64,000 nt of DNA from Streptantibioticus ferralitis (GCF_029223525.1 NZ_JARHTQ010000017.1:62001-126000), one strand, 5' to 3'; shown: positions 16,146-24,621, counted from the first letter of the stretch. The notes: generated by a model not told the origin, from the letters alone. A program made the numbers and translations.

Positions 16146-16841
16146 ATGGCGGAGATACCCCGGATACCGGAGCCGATACGGCATCAGCCGGACGCGGGCG
16201 CTGATGCCGACCGCCGCCCCGGACGGCGCGGCGGCCTGCTGGCCCCCGTCGCGATAGTCCTGACCGCGCTGCTGGGTGGATACCTGATCCACGACGGCAC
16301 CCGGACCGAGGGCCCCCCGCGCCCCACCACCGTCGACTCACCCGCCGACCCCTCACCGTCCACCGCCCGCAGCCCGGCACCACTGCCGTTCGCCGCGCCT
16401 TCCCGGATCAGGATCCCGGCCATCAGGGTCGACGCTCCGGTGATGAGGGTCGGCCTGGACAAGGACGGCGGCGTCGGCGCGCCGCCACCAGCCGACAAGA
16501 ACCTCGCCGCCTGGTACCGCCAGGGCCCCGCCCCCGGGCAGCGCGGGACGGCGGTCATGGACGGACACGTCGACAACAAGGCGGGCCCCGCGGTCTTCTA
16601 CAACCTCGGCGCCCTGCACAAGGGCGACCACATCGAGGTGGCGCGGGTCGACGGCAGGACGGCGGTCTTCACCATCTACGGCATCGAGCTGTTCGCCAAG
16701 AACGCCTTCCCCGCCCAGCGGGTCTACGGCGACACCGGGCGCCCCGAAGTGCGGGTGATCACCTGCGGCGGCGCCTTCAGCAGGCGGAACGGATACGCCG
16801 GGAACGTCGTGGTCTTCGCACGGCTGAGCGCCGAGCGCTGA
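16146..16841 (+). CDS. Class F sortase
   Basis: Membrane-anchored transpeptidase of 231 residues. A cytoplasmic N-terminus is followed by one membrane helix (31-49), a Pro/Ser/Thr-rich linker (52-85) and the sortase barrel with catalytic His141 (VMDGHVD), Cys207 (VITCGGAF) and an arginine just after it (Arg213/214). The Cys context and short barrel fit class F rather than class E of streptomycetes. AGGAGGAGG precedes the ATG. It probably cleaves and attaches a surface protein; the divergent neighbour is the obvious candidate. Class and substrate are inferences. Confidence 0.88.
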   Translation: MAEIPRIPEPIRHQPDAGADADRRPGRRGGLLAPVAIVLTALLGGYLIHDGTRTEGPPRPTTVDSPADPSPSTARSPAPLPFAAPSRIRIPAIRVDAPVMRVGLDKDGGVGAPPPADKNLAAWYRQGPAPGQRGTAVMDGHVDNKAGPAVFYNLGALHKGDHIEVARVDGRTAVFTIYGIELFAKNAFPAQRVYGDTGRPEVRVITCGGAFSRRNGYAGNVVVFARLSAER

Positions 16842-16890
16842 GACCCCCGCCTGCGCCGCGGCCGACCGCGCCCATGGTTGGGTGTGCCGC

Positions 16891-17463
16891 ATGACCATCA
16901 CCGTGACCACCTGGTCCATGGAGCAGACCTCCGCCGCCGATCTGCGCCCCGCTGACGGGCCCGAGCCGCCCGCCGGGATCCGGGTCGTCCGGGCCGAGCT
17001 GCCGAGTCCGGCGTTCAACCGGTTCCTGTACACGGCCGTCGGCGCGGACGTCTCCTGGACCGACCGGCTGGGCTGGAACCACGCGCGGTGGCAGGCGTAT
17101 CTGGAGCAGCCGGGTGTGGAGACCTGGGTGGCGTACGAGCGCGGCACACCCGCGGGGTACATCGAGTTGGAGGGGCAGGACGAGGGCCAGGTGGAGATCG
17201 CCTACTTCGGTCTGCTGCCCGAGTTCCGCGGCCGCCGGATCGGGGGACTGCTGCTGTCGTACGGGACGGCCCGCGCCTGGGACCTGGCGGAGCGTTGGCC
17301 GCACCGGCCGCCGACGAAGCGGGTGTGGGTGCACACCTGCAGCCTGGACGGGCCGCACGCGTTGGCCAATTATGAGCGGCGCGGCTTCCGGACCTTCGCG
17401 ACGGTGACCGGCGAGGAGGACAAGCAGCTGGTCGAGGGTCCCTGGCCTGGCGCGGCGCGGTGA
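16891..17463 (+). CDS. GNAT-family N-acetyltransferase
   Basis: Acetyl-CoA-dependent acetyltransferase of 190 residues. The acetyl-CoA-binding motif A is EIAYFGLLPEFRGRRIGGLLL (about 106-126, read with its gap), and the family's C-terminal strand-helix is seen at NYERRGFRTF. The substrate cannot be predicted. The start is uncertain: ATG 16891 is in frame with a GTG at 16882, and neither has a ribosome-binding site. It precedes the sulfur-assimilation operon but is separated from it by about 90 bp before the leader peptide. Confidence 0.85.
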   Translation: MTITVTTWSMEQTSAADLRPADGPEPPAGIRVVRAELPSPAFNRFLYTAVGADVSWTDRLGWNHARWQAYLEQPGVETWVAYERGTPAGYIELEGQDEGQVEIAYFGLLPEFRGRRIGGLLLSYGTARAWDLAERWPHRPPTKRVWVHTCSLDGPHALANYERRGFRTFATVTGEEDKQLVEGPWPGAAR

Positions 17464-17555
17464 CCCGGGACACACCGTCTCGACATTCGGGAAAAGCGCG
17501 TCCACATTCTGGATAATGGTGGACTCCCGCGAGAGCGGCATGCCACGCTTCCGTC

Positions 17556-17639
17556 ATGTCTCGCGCTGGAATCGCCTTGGTAGGTCGACTGCACGTCGAC
17601 CTTGGCCGCATGTCCAGCGCCATCTGTCCGGCGAGCTGA
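17556..17639 (+). CDS. Cysteine-type leader peptide upstream of the sulfur operon, 27 residues
   Basis: The short ORF encodes MSRAGIALVGRLHVDLGR followed by MSSAICPAS and a stop. The RLHVDLxR...SAxC signature is the one I know from actinobacterial putative leader peptides found before cys and sulfur-uptake genes. The single Cys codon lies four codons from the stop, where a ribosome stalled by low Cys-tRNA could alter downstream folding or Rho access. It ends 135 bp before the sulfite reductase start, so cysteine-responsive attenuation of the operon is likely. Its third-position G/C is lower than in neighbouring genes, as expected for a regulatory ORF. Confidence 0.75.
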   Translation: MSRAGIALVGRLHVDLGRMSSAICPAS

Positions 17640-17774
17640 CCGTCCAGCGCCGACCCGTCCACGCTTTGACGCCGTCGCGGACACCCGGGTGCCCACTGCC
17701 ACGGTAATCGCAGGCCAGGGCGGCCCCGCGGGTCCGCATCACGCACCATCACCTGCTTGAAGGACCGCATCGCC
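17640..17774 (+). promoter_or_regulatory. Presumed attenuator region between leader peptide and sulfite reductase
   Basis: Non-coding stretch after the leader-peptide stop. It contains near-palindromic GGACACCC/GGGTGCCC and several G/C-rich blocks that could form alternative structures. I could not resolve a single terminator/antiterminator pair by eye. Confidence 0.35.
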
Positions 17775-19472
17775 ATGGCCAGCACACCCAATCCCGCACA
17801 AGCCGCACCGTCCCGCCGCAAGGCCGGCCGCCACCGCGGCGAGGGGCAGTGGGCCGTCGGCCACTTCACGCCACTCAACGCCAACGAGCAGTTCAAGAAG
17901 GACGATGACGGTCTCAATGTGCGGACACGCATTGAGACGATCTACGCCCACCGGGGCTTCGACTCCATCGACCCGGCCGACCTGCGCGGACGGATGCGCT
18001 GGTGGGGGCTGTACACCCAGCGCAAGCCCGGCATCGACGGCGGCAAGACCGCGATCCTGGAGCCGGAGGAGCTGGACGACAAGTACTTCATGATGCGGGT
18101 GCGCATCGACGGCGGACGGCTGACCGTCGCCCAGCTGCGCGCCATCGGCGAGGTGTCCGAGCAGTACGCCCGGGGCACCGCCGACATCACCGACCGCCAG
18201 AACATCCAGCTGCACTGGGTCAGGATCGAGGACGTACCGGCGATCTGGCAGAAGCTGGAGGCCGTCGGACTGTCGACCACCGAGGCGTGCGGCGACTGCC
18301 CGCGGGTGATCATCGGCTCCCCGGTGGCGGGCATCGCCGCCGACGAGATCATCGACGGAACGCCCGCGGTCGACGAGATCCACCGGCGGTACATCGGCAG
18401 CAAGGAGTTCTCCAACCTGCCGCGCAAGTTCAAGACCGCCGTCTCGGGCTCCCCGGTCCAGGACGTGGTCCACGAGATCAACGACATCGCGTTCGTCGGT
18501 GTCGTGCACCCCGAGCACGGCCCCGGCTTCGACCTGTGGGTCGGCGGCGGGCTGTCCACCAACCCGCGGCTGGCGGAGCGCCTCGGGACCTGGGTGCCGC
18601 TCGACGAGGTGGCCGATGTGTGGGCGGGTGTCGTCGGCATCTTCCGCGACTATGGCTACCGGCGGCTGCGCACCCGCGCCCGGCTGAAGTTCCTGATGGC
18701 CGACTGGGGACCGGAGAAGTTCCGCCAGGTACTGGAGGACGAGTACCTCGGGCGCAAGCTGCTCGACGGTCCGGCCCCAGATCAGCCCAGCAACCGCTGG
18801 CGTGACCACATCGGCGTCCACCAGCAGCAGGACGGCCGCTGCTACGTCGGCTTCGCACCGCGCGTCGGCCGGGTGGACGGCACCACCCTGACGAAGATCG
18901 CGGAACTGGCCGCCGCCCACGGCTCGGACCGGCTGCGCACCACCGTCGAGCAGAAGATGATCATCCTCGATGTGGAGCGGGACCAGGTCGACTCGCTCGT
19001 CGCCAGTCTGGAGGCCCTCGACTTCCAGGTCACCCCGTCGCCGTTCCGGCGCGGCACCATGGCCTGCACCGGCATCGAGTTCTGCAAGCTCGCCATCGTC
19101 GAGACCAAGGCGCGCGCCTCCTCGCTCATCGACGAACTGGAGCGCCGGATACCGGACTTCACCGAGCCCATCACCATCAACGTCAACGGCTGCCCCAACG
19201 CCTGCGCCCGCATCCAGACCGCGGACATCGGGCTCAAGGGCCAGTTGGTGCTGGACGACGAGGGCCGGCAGGTCGAGGGCTTCCAGGTGCACCTGGGCGG
19301 CGCGCTGGGCCTGGAGCCCGGCTTCGGCCGCAAGGTCCGCGGCCTGAAGGTCACCGCCGAGGAACTGCCCGACTACGTCGAGCGGGTGCTCCGCCGCTTC
19401 CAGGCCGAGCGCGCGGACGGCGAGCGCTTCGCCACCTGGGCGGCGCGGGCGAGCGAGGAGGCACTGTCGTGA
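17775..19472 (+). CDS. sir: Ferredoxin-dependent sulfite/nitrite reductase
   Basis: Siroheme [4Fe-4S] enzyme of 565 residues that reduces sulfite to sulfide with six electrons. The cluster/siroheme ligands are Cys431 and Cys437 (ACTGIEFC) with Cys473 and Cys477 (NGCPNAC), the standard CX5C...CX3C pattern. Tyr80 (GLYTQRKPG) and the Cys in TEACGDCPR match the places of the Tyr-Cys crosslink known from mycobacterial SirA. Together with the surrounding cys genes this favours sulfite over nitrite as substrate. First structural gene of the sulfur operon; its stop overlaps the next start by 4 bp (GTGA). Confidence 0.94.
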   Translation: MASTPNPAQAAPSRRKAGRHRGEGQWAVGHFTPLNANEQFKKDDDGLNVRTRIETIYAHRGFDSIDPADLRGRMRWWGLYTQRKPGIDGGKTAILEPEELDDKYFMMRVRIDGGRLTVAQLRAIGEVSEQYARGTADITDRQNIQLHWVRIEDVPAIWQKLEAVGLSTTEACGDCPRVIIGSPVAGIAADEIIDGTPAVDEIHRRYIGSKEFSNLPRKFKTAVSGSPVQDVVHEINDIAFVGVVHPEHGPGFDLWVGGGLSTNPRLAERLGTWVPLDEVADVWAGVVGIFRDYGYRRLRTRARLKFLMADWGPEKFRQVLEDEYLGRKLLDGPAPDQPSNRWRDHIGVHQQQDGRCYVGFAPRVGRVDGTTLTKIAELAAAHGSDRLRTTVEQKMIILDVERDQVDSLVASLEALDFQVTPSPFRRGTMACTGIEFCKLAIVETKARASSLIDELERRIPDFTEPITINVNGCPNACARIQTADIGLKGQLVLDDEGRQVEGFQVHLGGALGLEPGFGRKVRGLKVTAEELPDYVERVLRRFQAERADGERFATWAARASEEALS

Positions 19473-19651
19473 GTGGGCGTGCCACGCCGTTCTACTGCCC
19501 GTACTGCGGCGACGAGGACCTGCGGCCCTCCGAGGAGGGCCATGGCGCATGGGAATGCGGTGCGTGCAACCGGGCGTTCCGGCTGTCGTTCATCGGACTG
19601 CTGGCCAAGGGCCTACGGCGGGACAACGACCAAGGGAGCGGCAGAACATGA
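19469..19651 (+). CDS. Small zinc-ribbon protein in the sulfur operon
   Basis: Sixty-residue protein with a four-cysteine zinc ribbon: CPYCG (about 10-14) and CGAC (about 30-33), followed by an amphipathic helix and a basic/acidic tail. The GTG start overlaps the sulfite reductase stop by 4 bp and its TGA overlaps the cysH start (ATGA), so it is translationally locked into the operon. Similar short proteins sit between the reductase and cysH in other streptomycetes (from memory). It may help iron-sulfur or siroheme insertion, or act as an electron-transfer partner; nothing in the sequence decides this. Confidence 0.8.
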   Translation: MSGRATPFYCPYCGDEDLRPSEEGHGAWECGACNRAFRLSFIGLLAKGLRRDNDQGSGRT

Positions 19652-20355
19652 CAGCCGATCACATACCGGGCGATGCGGAGCTCCAGGAGTTGGCCGAGCG
19701 GGCGGGCCGCGAGCTGGAGGACGCCGACGCGCTGGACATCCTGCGGTGGACGGCGGACACCTTCGGACCGCGCTGGTGCGTCACGTCCTCGATGGAGGAC
19801 GCGGTGGTGGCCCATCTGGCCTCCCGGGTCTCCCCCGGCGTGGACGTGGTCTTCCTCGACACCGGCTACCACTTCCCGGAGACCATCGGGACCCGTGACG
19901 CGGTGGCCGCGGTGATGGACGTCAACGTCATCACCCTCACCCCGCGCCAGACGGTCGCGGAACAGGACGCGGAGTACGGCGAGAAGCTGCACGACCGCGA
20001 CCCGGATCTGTGCTGCGCGCTGCGCAAGGTCCAGCCACTTGAAGAAGGGCTGCGGGTCTATCACGCCTGGGCCACCGGCCTGCGCCGCGACGAGTCGCCG
20101 ACCCGGGCCGGCACACCGGTCGTCGGCTGGGACGCCAAGCGCCGAAAGGTCAAGGTCTCCCCCATCGCCCGCTGGACGCAGGGCGACGTCGACACGTACA
20201 TCGCCGAGCACGGTGTGCTCGCCAATCCGCTGCTGTCGGACGGCTACGCCTCCGTCGGCTGCGCGCCCTGCACCCGGCGCGTCCTGGTGGGCGAGGACGC
20301 CCGAGCGGGCCGCTGGGCGGGGCGGGCGAAGACGGAATGCGGGCTGCACGGATGA
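19648..20355 (+). CDS. cysH: Adenylyl-sulfate (APS) reductase
   Basis: Reduces adenosine 5'-phosphosulfate to sulfite and AMP. The 235-residue protein has the PP-loop-like nucleotide site (CVTSSMEDAVV; FLDTGYHFPETI), the [4Fe-4S]-binding pairs Cys122-Cys123 (LCCALRK) and Cys205/Cys208 (GCAPC), and the catalytic C-terminal ECGLH (Cys231). The cluster cysteines mark an APS reductase rather than a PAPS reductase, so the pathway can skip the CysC step. ATG 19648 overlaps the zinc-ribbon stop by 4 bp, and its own stop overlaps the cysC start (ATGA). Confidence 0.95.
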   Translation: MTADHIPGDAELQELAERAGRELEDADALDILRWTADTFGPRWCVTSSMEDAVVAHLASRVSPGVDVVFLDTGYHFPETIGTRDAVAAVMDVNVITLTPRQTVAEQDAEYGEKLHDRDPDLCCALRKVQPLEEGLRVYHAWATGLRRDESPTRAGTPVVGWDAKRRKVKVSPIARWTQGDVDTYIAEHGVLANPLLSDGYASVGCAPCTRRVLVGEDARAGRWAGRAKTECGLHG

Positions 20356-20915
20356 CGGACCATGAGGAGACGACGGTGACGGACCAGGGCGCCACGATCT
20401 GGCTCACCGGCCTGCCCAGCGCGGGCAAGACCACCATCGCCCGCACGCTGGCGCGTACGCTGCGCGACGGCGGCCACCGGGTGGAGGTGCTGGACGGCGA
20501 CGAGATCCGTGAGTTCCTGTCCGCCGGGCTCGGGTTCACCCGTGAGGACCGGCACACCAATGTGCAACGCATCGGCTTCGTGGCCGAGTTGCTGGCATCG
20601 AACGGCGTCAAGGCGCTGGTCCCGGTGATCGCGCCGTACGCGGACAGCCGGGAAGCGGTGCGCAAGCGCCATGAGCGCAACGGCACCCCCTACGTCGAGG
20701 TGCACGTGGCGACGCCGGTGGAGGTGTGCTCGGTACGCGATGTGAAAGGCCTGTACGCGAAGCAGGCAGCCGGGGAGATCTCCGGTCTGACCGGGGTGGA
20801 CGACCCGTACGAGCCGCCGGAGGCGCCGGACCTGCGGATCGAGGCGCACCGGCAGAGCGTCACCGAATCCGCGGCAACACTGCATGCCGCGCTGACCGAG
20901 AGGGGACTGCTGTGA
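20352..20915 (+). CDS. cysC: Adenylyl-sulfate kinase
   Basis: Phosphorylates APS to PAPS. The 187-residue protein has the P-loop GLPSAGKTT (about 19-27), the DGDEIREFLSAGLGF APS-binding segment (usually DGDNxR), RxxNVQRIGFVA, and the lid-proximal DVKGLYAKQAAGEISGLTGV in the C-terminal half. Because CysH uses APS directly, CysC probably feeds PAPS-dependent sulfation rather than assimilation. ATG 20352 overlaps the cysH stop. The stop is overlapped by the GTG of a 40-residue ORF. Confidence 0.94.
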   Translation: MTDHEETTVTDQGATIWLTGLPSAGKTTIARTLARTLRDGGHRVEVLDGDEIREFLSAGLGFTREDRHTNVQRIGFVAELLASNGVKALVPVIAPYADSREAVRKRHERNGTPYVEVHVATPVEVCSVRDVKGLYAKQAAGEISGLTGVDDPYEPPEAPDLRIEAHRQSVTESAATLHAALTERGLL

Positions 20916-21034
20916 GCGACGCGCACGCGGCCGCTCGGCCGCAGGCGGCGACGATGGCCGCACCCGTGCGCCGGGCGGGCGACGGTGACATCAGCCGCTG
21001 GCGCGGCGGGGCGAACGAAAGGGGCGCGGCGTGA
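20912..21034 (+). CDS. Small ORF coupled between cysC and cysD, 40 residues
   Basis: A 40-residue reading frame fills the whole cysC-cysD gap. Its GTG overlaps the cysC stop by 4 bp behind GAGAGGGG, and its TGA overlaps the cysD GTG by 4 bp, so it sits in a chain of coupled genes. The peptide is Ala/Arg-rich (AARPQAATMAAPVRR, then ISRWRGGANERG) and resembles nothing I know. It could be a true microprotein or simply a translational bridge that keeps ribosomes moving from cysC to cysD. Confidence 0.45.
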   Translation: MSDAHAAARPQAATMAAPVRRAGDGDISRWRGGANERGAA

Positions 21035-21966
21035 CGACGGCCACGCAGGCGGCGGAGGGCACCGACAGCCCGTACGCCCTGAGCCACTTGGACGCTTTGG
21101 AGTCCGAGGCGGTGCACATCTTCCGTGAGGTGGCGGGGGAGTTCGAGCGGCCGGTGATCCTTTTCTCCGGTGGCAAGGACTCGATCGTCATGCTGCATCT
21201 GGCGCTGAAGGCGTTCGCTCCGGCGGCGGTGCCGTTCGGGCTGCTGCATGTGGACACCGGGCACAACTTCCCCGAGGTACTGGACTACCGCGACCGTACG
21301 GTGGCCGCGCACGGCTTGCGGCTGCATGTGGCCAGCGTGCAGGACTACATCGACGACGGGCGGCTGCGCGAGCGCCCCGACGGCACCCGCAACCCGTTGC
21401 AGACCGTTCCGCTGCTGGACGCGATCGGCGAGGGCCGCTACGACGCGGTGTTCGGCGGTGGCCGCCGGGACGAGGAGAAGGCGCGGGCCAAGGAGCGGGT
21501 GTTCAGTCTCCGGGACGAGTTCGGCGCCTGGGATCCGCGGCGGCAGCGCCCGGAGTTGTGGCAGCTGTACAACGGCCGCCATGCGCCGGGTGAGCATGTG
21601 CGGGTGTTCCCGTTGTCCAACTGGACCGAGTTGGACGTGTGGCAGTACATCGCCCGCGAGGGCATCGAGCTGCCGGAGATCTACTACGCGCACCAGCGCG
21701 AGGTGTTCTCCCGGGACGGAATGTGGCTGACCGCGGGCGAGTGGGGCGGTCCGAAGCCGGGGGAGGCCGTCGAGCGGCGGCTGATCCGCTACCGCACGGT
21801 GGGCGACATGTCGTGCACCGGTGCGGTCGATTCGGACGCGGTCACGATCGAGCAGGTCATCGCGGAGATCGCCGCCTCGCGGTTGACCGAGCGCGGCGCG
21901 ACCCGCGCCGACGACAAGCTGTCCGAGGCCGCGATGGAAGACCGCAAGCGCGAGGGATACTTCTAG
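21031..21966 (+). CDS. cysD: Sulfate adenylyltransferase subunit 2
   Basis: Small catalytic subunit of ATP sulfurylase, making APS from sulfate and ATP with CysN. The 311-residue length is typical. The PP-loop is LFSGGKDSIVMLHLALKAF (about 45-63). Further conserved stretches are HVDTGHNFPEV, GGGRRDEEKARAKERVFSLR and the C-terminal MEDRKREGYF. The GTG start is coupled to the small upstream ORF with GAAAGGGG ahead. The stop codon is immediately followed by the cysN ATG, so a 1:1 complex is favoured. Confidence 0.96.
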   Translation: MTTATQAAEGTDSPYALSHLDALESEAVHIFREVAGEFERPVILFSGGKDSIVMLHLALKAFAPAAVPFGLLHVDTGHNFPEVLDYRDRTVAAHGLRLHVASVQDYIDDGRLRERPDGTRNPLQTVPLLDAIGEGRYDAVFGGGRRDEEKARAKERVFSLRDEFGAWDPRRQRPELWQLYNGRHAPGEHVRVFPLSNWTELDVWQYIAREGIELPEIYYAHQREVFSRDGMWLTAGEWGGPKPGEAVERRLIRYRTVGDMSCTGAVDSDAVTIEQVIAEIAASRLTERGATRADDKLSEAAMEDRKREGYF

Positions 21967-23301
21967 ATGAGCACCACTACCGAGCGCCTGGCGGCCACCT
22001 CGCTGCTGCGCTTCGCCACCGCCGGATCCGTGGACGACGGCAAGTCGACGCTGGTCGGCCGGTTGCTGCACGACTCCAAGTCGGTGCTGGCCGACCAGTT
22101 GGAGGCCGTTGAGCACGCCTCGCGCCGGCGCGGCCAACAGGCCCCGGACCTCGCCCTGTTGACCGACGGGCTGCGGGCGGAGCGGGAGCAGGGCATCACC
22201 ATCGATGTCGCCTACCGCTACTTCGCCACCCCCAGGCGGCGGTTCATCCTGGCCGACACCCCCGGGCATGTGCAGTACACCCGCAACATGGTGACCGGTG
22301 CCTCCACCGCGGAGTTGACGGTCGTGCTGGTCGACGCGCGCAACGGCGTGGTCGAGCAGACCCGCCGCCATGCCGCCGTCGCCGCGCTGCTGCGGGTGCC
22401 GCATGTGGTGCTGGCGGTGAACAAGATGGACCTGGCCGAGTACGCCGAGCCGGTCTTCGCCGCGATCGCCGAGGAGTTCACCGCATACGCGGCATCGCTG
22501 GGGGTGCCCGAGGTCACCGCGATCCCGATCTCCGCGCTCAACGGCGACAACGTCGTGACGCCCTCCGCCCGCATGGACTGGTACGGCGGCCCGACGATCC
22601 TGGAGCACCTGGAGACGGTCCCGGTCGGCTCCGACCCGACCGACGCACCGGCCCGCTTTCCGGTGCAGTACGTGATCCGGCCGCAGACGGCCGAGCACCA
22701 CGACTACCGCGGCTACGCGGGCCAGATCGCCTCCGGTGTGCTGCGGGTCGGCGACCCGGTGACGGTGCTGCCGTCCGGCGCCACCAGCACCATCGCCGCT
22801 ATCGACGCGCTCGGCGAACCGGTGGACGTGGCCTGGGCGCCGCAGTCGGTGACCGTGCTGCTCGCCGACGACCTCGACGTCTCCCGCGGTGACCTCATCG
22901 CGCCGTCGAGGACCGCCCCCGCGCCCACCCAGGACGTCAGGGCCACCGCCTGCCATCTGCACGAGCGTCCGCTGCGGGTCGGCGACCGGGTGCTGCTCAA
23001 GCACGGCACCCGTACCGTCAAGGCCATCGTCAAGGAGCTGCCGTACCGGATCAACCTCACCGAGGGCCTGGCGCACGAGGCCGCCCCCGGTGAACTGGCC
23101 GCCAACGACATCGGCGCCGTGGTGCTGCGTACCGCGCAGCCGCTGCCGCTGGACGCCTATGCGGACTCCCGGCTGACCGGCTCGTTCCTGCTGATCGATC
23201 CGGCCGACGGAACCACGCTGACCGCCGGGATGGTGGGCGAGGCGTTCGCCGCCGGCAACGGGGGCGACTGCGCGGTGGACGACGATGGTTGGGACTTCTG
23301 A
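21967..23301 (+). CDS. cysN: Sulfate adenylyltransferase subunit 1 (GTPase)
   Basis: GTP-hydrolysing partner of CysD, an EF-Tu-like translational-GTPase-fold protein of 444 residues. It shows G1 (GSVDDGKSTLVGRLL), the switch region (QGITIDVAYRYF), G3 (DTPGH) and G4 (NKMD), followed by two beta-barrel domains. There is no C-terminal CysC kinase fusion, consistent with the separate cysC gene. The start is directly after the cysD stop (TAG ATG). The TGA of cysN overlaps the ATG of a 33-codon ORF. Confidence 0.96.
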   Translation: MSTTTERLAATSLLRFATAGSVDDGKSTLVGRLLHDSKSVLADQLEAVEHASRRRGQQAPDLALLTDGLRAEREQGITIDVAYRYFATPRRRFILADTPGHVQYTRNMVTGASTAELTVVLVDARNGVVEQTRRHAAVAALLRVPHVVLAVNKMDLAEYAEPVFAAIAEEFTAYAASLGVPEVTAIPISALNGDNVVTPSARMDWYGGPTILEHLETVPVGSDPTDAPARFPVQYVIRPQTAEHHDYRGYAGQIASGVLRVGDPVTVLPSGATSTIAAIDALGEPVDVAWAPQSVTVLLADDLDVSRGDLIAPSRTAPAPTQDVRATACHLHERPLRVGDRVLLKHGTRTVKAIVKELPYRINLTEGLAHEAAPGELAANDIGAVVLRTAQPLPLDAYADSRLTGSFLLIDPADGTTLTAGMVGEAFAAGNGGDCAVDDDGWDF

Positions 23302-23402
23302 TGACCACCGAGACCTTCTCCGGCTTCGCGAAGGAGGGCGGCCGCGTCGGCAGCGGCACGCTCGGCAGCGGCCAGGGCGGAGTGTCGCGGTGTGCACGGT
23401 GA
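23301..23402 (+). CDS. Possible 33-residue ORF after cysN
   Basis: The ATG overlaps the cysN stop (TGATG). Third codon positions are G or C in about 30 of 33 codons, which suggests coding selection, but there is no clear ribosome-binding site. The peptide is Gly-rich (TTETFSGFAKEGGRVG...). It could be the worn end of a formerly longer gene or a coupled microprotein. No family recognised. Confidence 0.3.
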   Translation: MTTETFSGFAKEGGRVGSGTLGSGQGGVSRCAR

Positions 23403-23514
23403 CCCGCGCACACCGCTGTACCGCAAACCGCCCTCCCCCCGCACCACGCCACGTCCCCATCGACCCGGGCGCGCCCTGACGCGTACCCCCGGGCCTACGA
23501 GAGGAATCCCTCCC

Positions 23515-24621
23515 GTGACAGCCGATCGCCCGCACCGCGCGCCCAGAAACCTGATCACGGCCGCCGCGCTTCCCCTGATGCTGCTGGGCCTGGCCGCCTG
23601 TGGCTACGGCTCCCAGCCTGCCAACGGCGCGGCGCCCGCAGCGCCCAGCGCGGGCGGCAAGAAGCTCTCCGCCGGCTCCGTCACGATCGGCTACTTCGCC
23701 AACATCACCCACGCCACCGCCCTGGTCGGCCTGCAGAAGGGGCTGTTCCAGAAGGAGTTGGGCGGGACGCAGCTCAAGACGCAGGCCTTCAACGCCGGTC
23801 CTTCGGAGATCGAGGCGTTGAACGCCGGGGCGATCGACATCGGCTGGATCGGCCCCTCCCCGGCGATCAACGGCTATGTGAAGTCGCACAGCCAGAACCT
23901 GAAGATCATCGCGGGTTCGGCGTCCGGTGGCGTCGCCCTGGTGGTCAACCCGGACAAGATCAAGAGCCTGGACGATCTCAGGGGCAAGAAGATCGCCACC
24001 CCGCAGTTGGGCAACACCCAGGACGTGGCGCTGCTCGACTACCTCGCCGCCAAGGGGTTCAAGGAGGACTCGCAGACCGGCAAGGGCGATGTCACCGTCG
24101 AGCGCATCGACAACAAGACCACCCCGATCGCCTTCCAGCAGGGCCAGATCGACGGCGCGTGGGTGCCCGAGCCGACGGCCTCGCAGCTGGTCGCCAAGGG
24201 TGCCAGGACACTGCTGGACGAGAAGACGCTGTGGCGAGGCGGCCAGTTCGTGATCACCAACGTCGTCGTGTCGCAGAAGTTCCTCAAGGAGCACCCGGAT
24301 GTGGTCGAGGCGGTGCTGCGCGGCTCGGTGAACAGCAACGCCTGGATCAAGGCCAACCCCGGCCAGGCCGAGCAGGCGGTCAACGCCCAGTTGCAGAGGC
24401 TGTCCGGCAAGCCGCTGCCCACCGGCGTCCTTGACCCGGCGTTCAAGAACGTCCAGGTCACCGACGACCCGCTGGCCTCCACCCTGCGGGCGGAAGCCGA
24501 CCACGCCGTACAGGCCGGACTGCTCAAGTCGCCGGATCTGAAGGGCATCTACGACCTCACGCTGCTGAACAAGGTCCTCAAGGCGGCCGGCAGGCCGCCG
24601 GTCTCCGACGCGGGCCTGTAG
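23515..24621 (+). CDS. Sulfonate/taurine-type ABC transporter substrate-binding lipoprotein
   Basis: Extracytoplasmic solute-binding protein of 368 residues, SsuA/TauA type. I use GTG 23515, which has AGAGGA nine bases upstream; longer reading frames upstream lack a signal. The signal peptide ends in lipobox LAAC (LLGLAACGYG). The mature domain has the NMT1/SsuA-like elements GYFANITHATALVGLQKGLF, AFNAGPSEIEALNAGAIDIG and IDGAWVPEPTASQLV. Its place after cysDN and before the ATPase and permease indicates uptake of organosulfur compounds feeding the reductive pathway. The exact substrate is not determined by sequence. Confidence 0.93.
   Translation: MTADRPHRAPRNLITAAALPLMLLGLAACGYGSQPANGAAPAAPSAGGKKLSAGSVTIGYFANITHATALVGLQKGLFQKELGGTQLKTQAFNAGPSEIEALNAGAIDIGWIGPSPAINGYVKSHSQNLKIIAGSASGGVALVVNPDKIKSLDDLRGKKIATPQLGNTQDVALLDYLAAKGFKEDSQTGKGDVTVERIDNKTTPIAFQQGQIDGAWVPEPTASQLVAKGARTLLDEKTLWRGGQFVITNVVVSQKFLKEHPDVVEAVLRGSVNSNAWIKANPGQAEQAVNAQLQRLSGKPLPTGVLDPAFKNVQVTDDPLASTLRAEADHAVQAGLLKSPDLKGIYDLTLLNKVLKAAGRPPVSDAGL

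Noticed and set aside
23390-23480. Cysteine leader peptide (VCTVTRAHRC...) before the sulfonate-type transporter
   Set aside because: It has two early Cys codons behind a GTG, but lacks the RxHVDL signature, a ribosome-binding site and coding-like composition.
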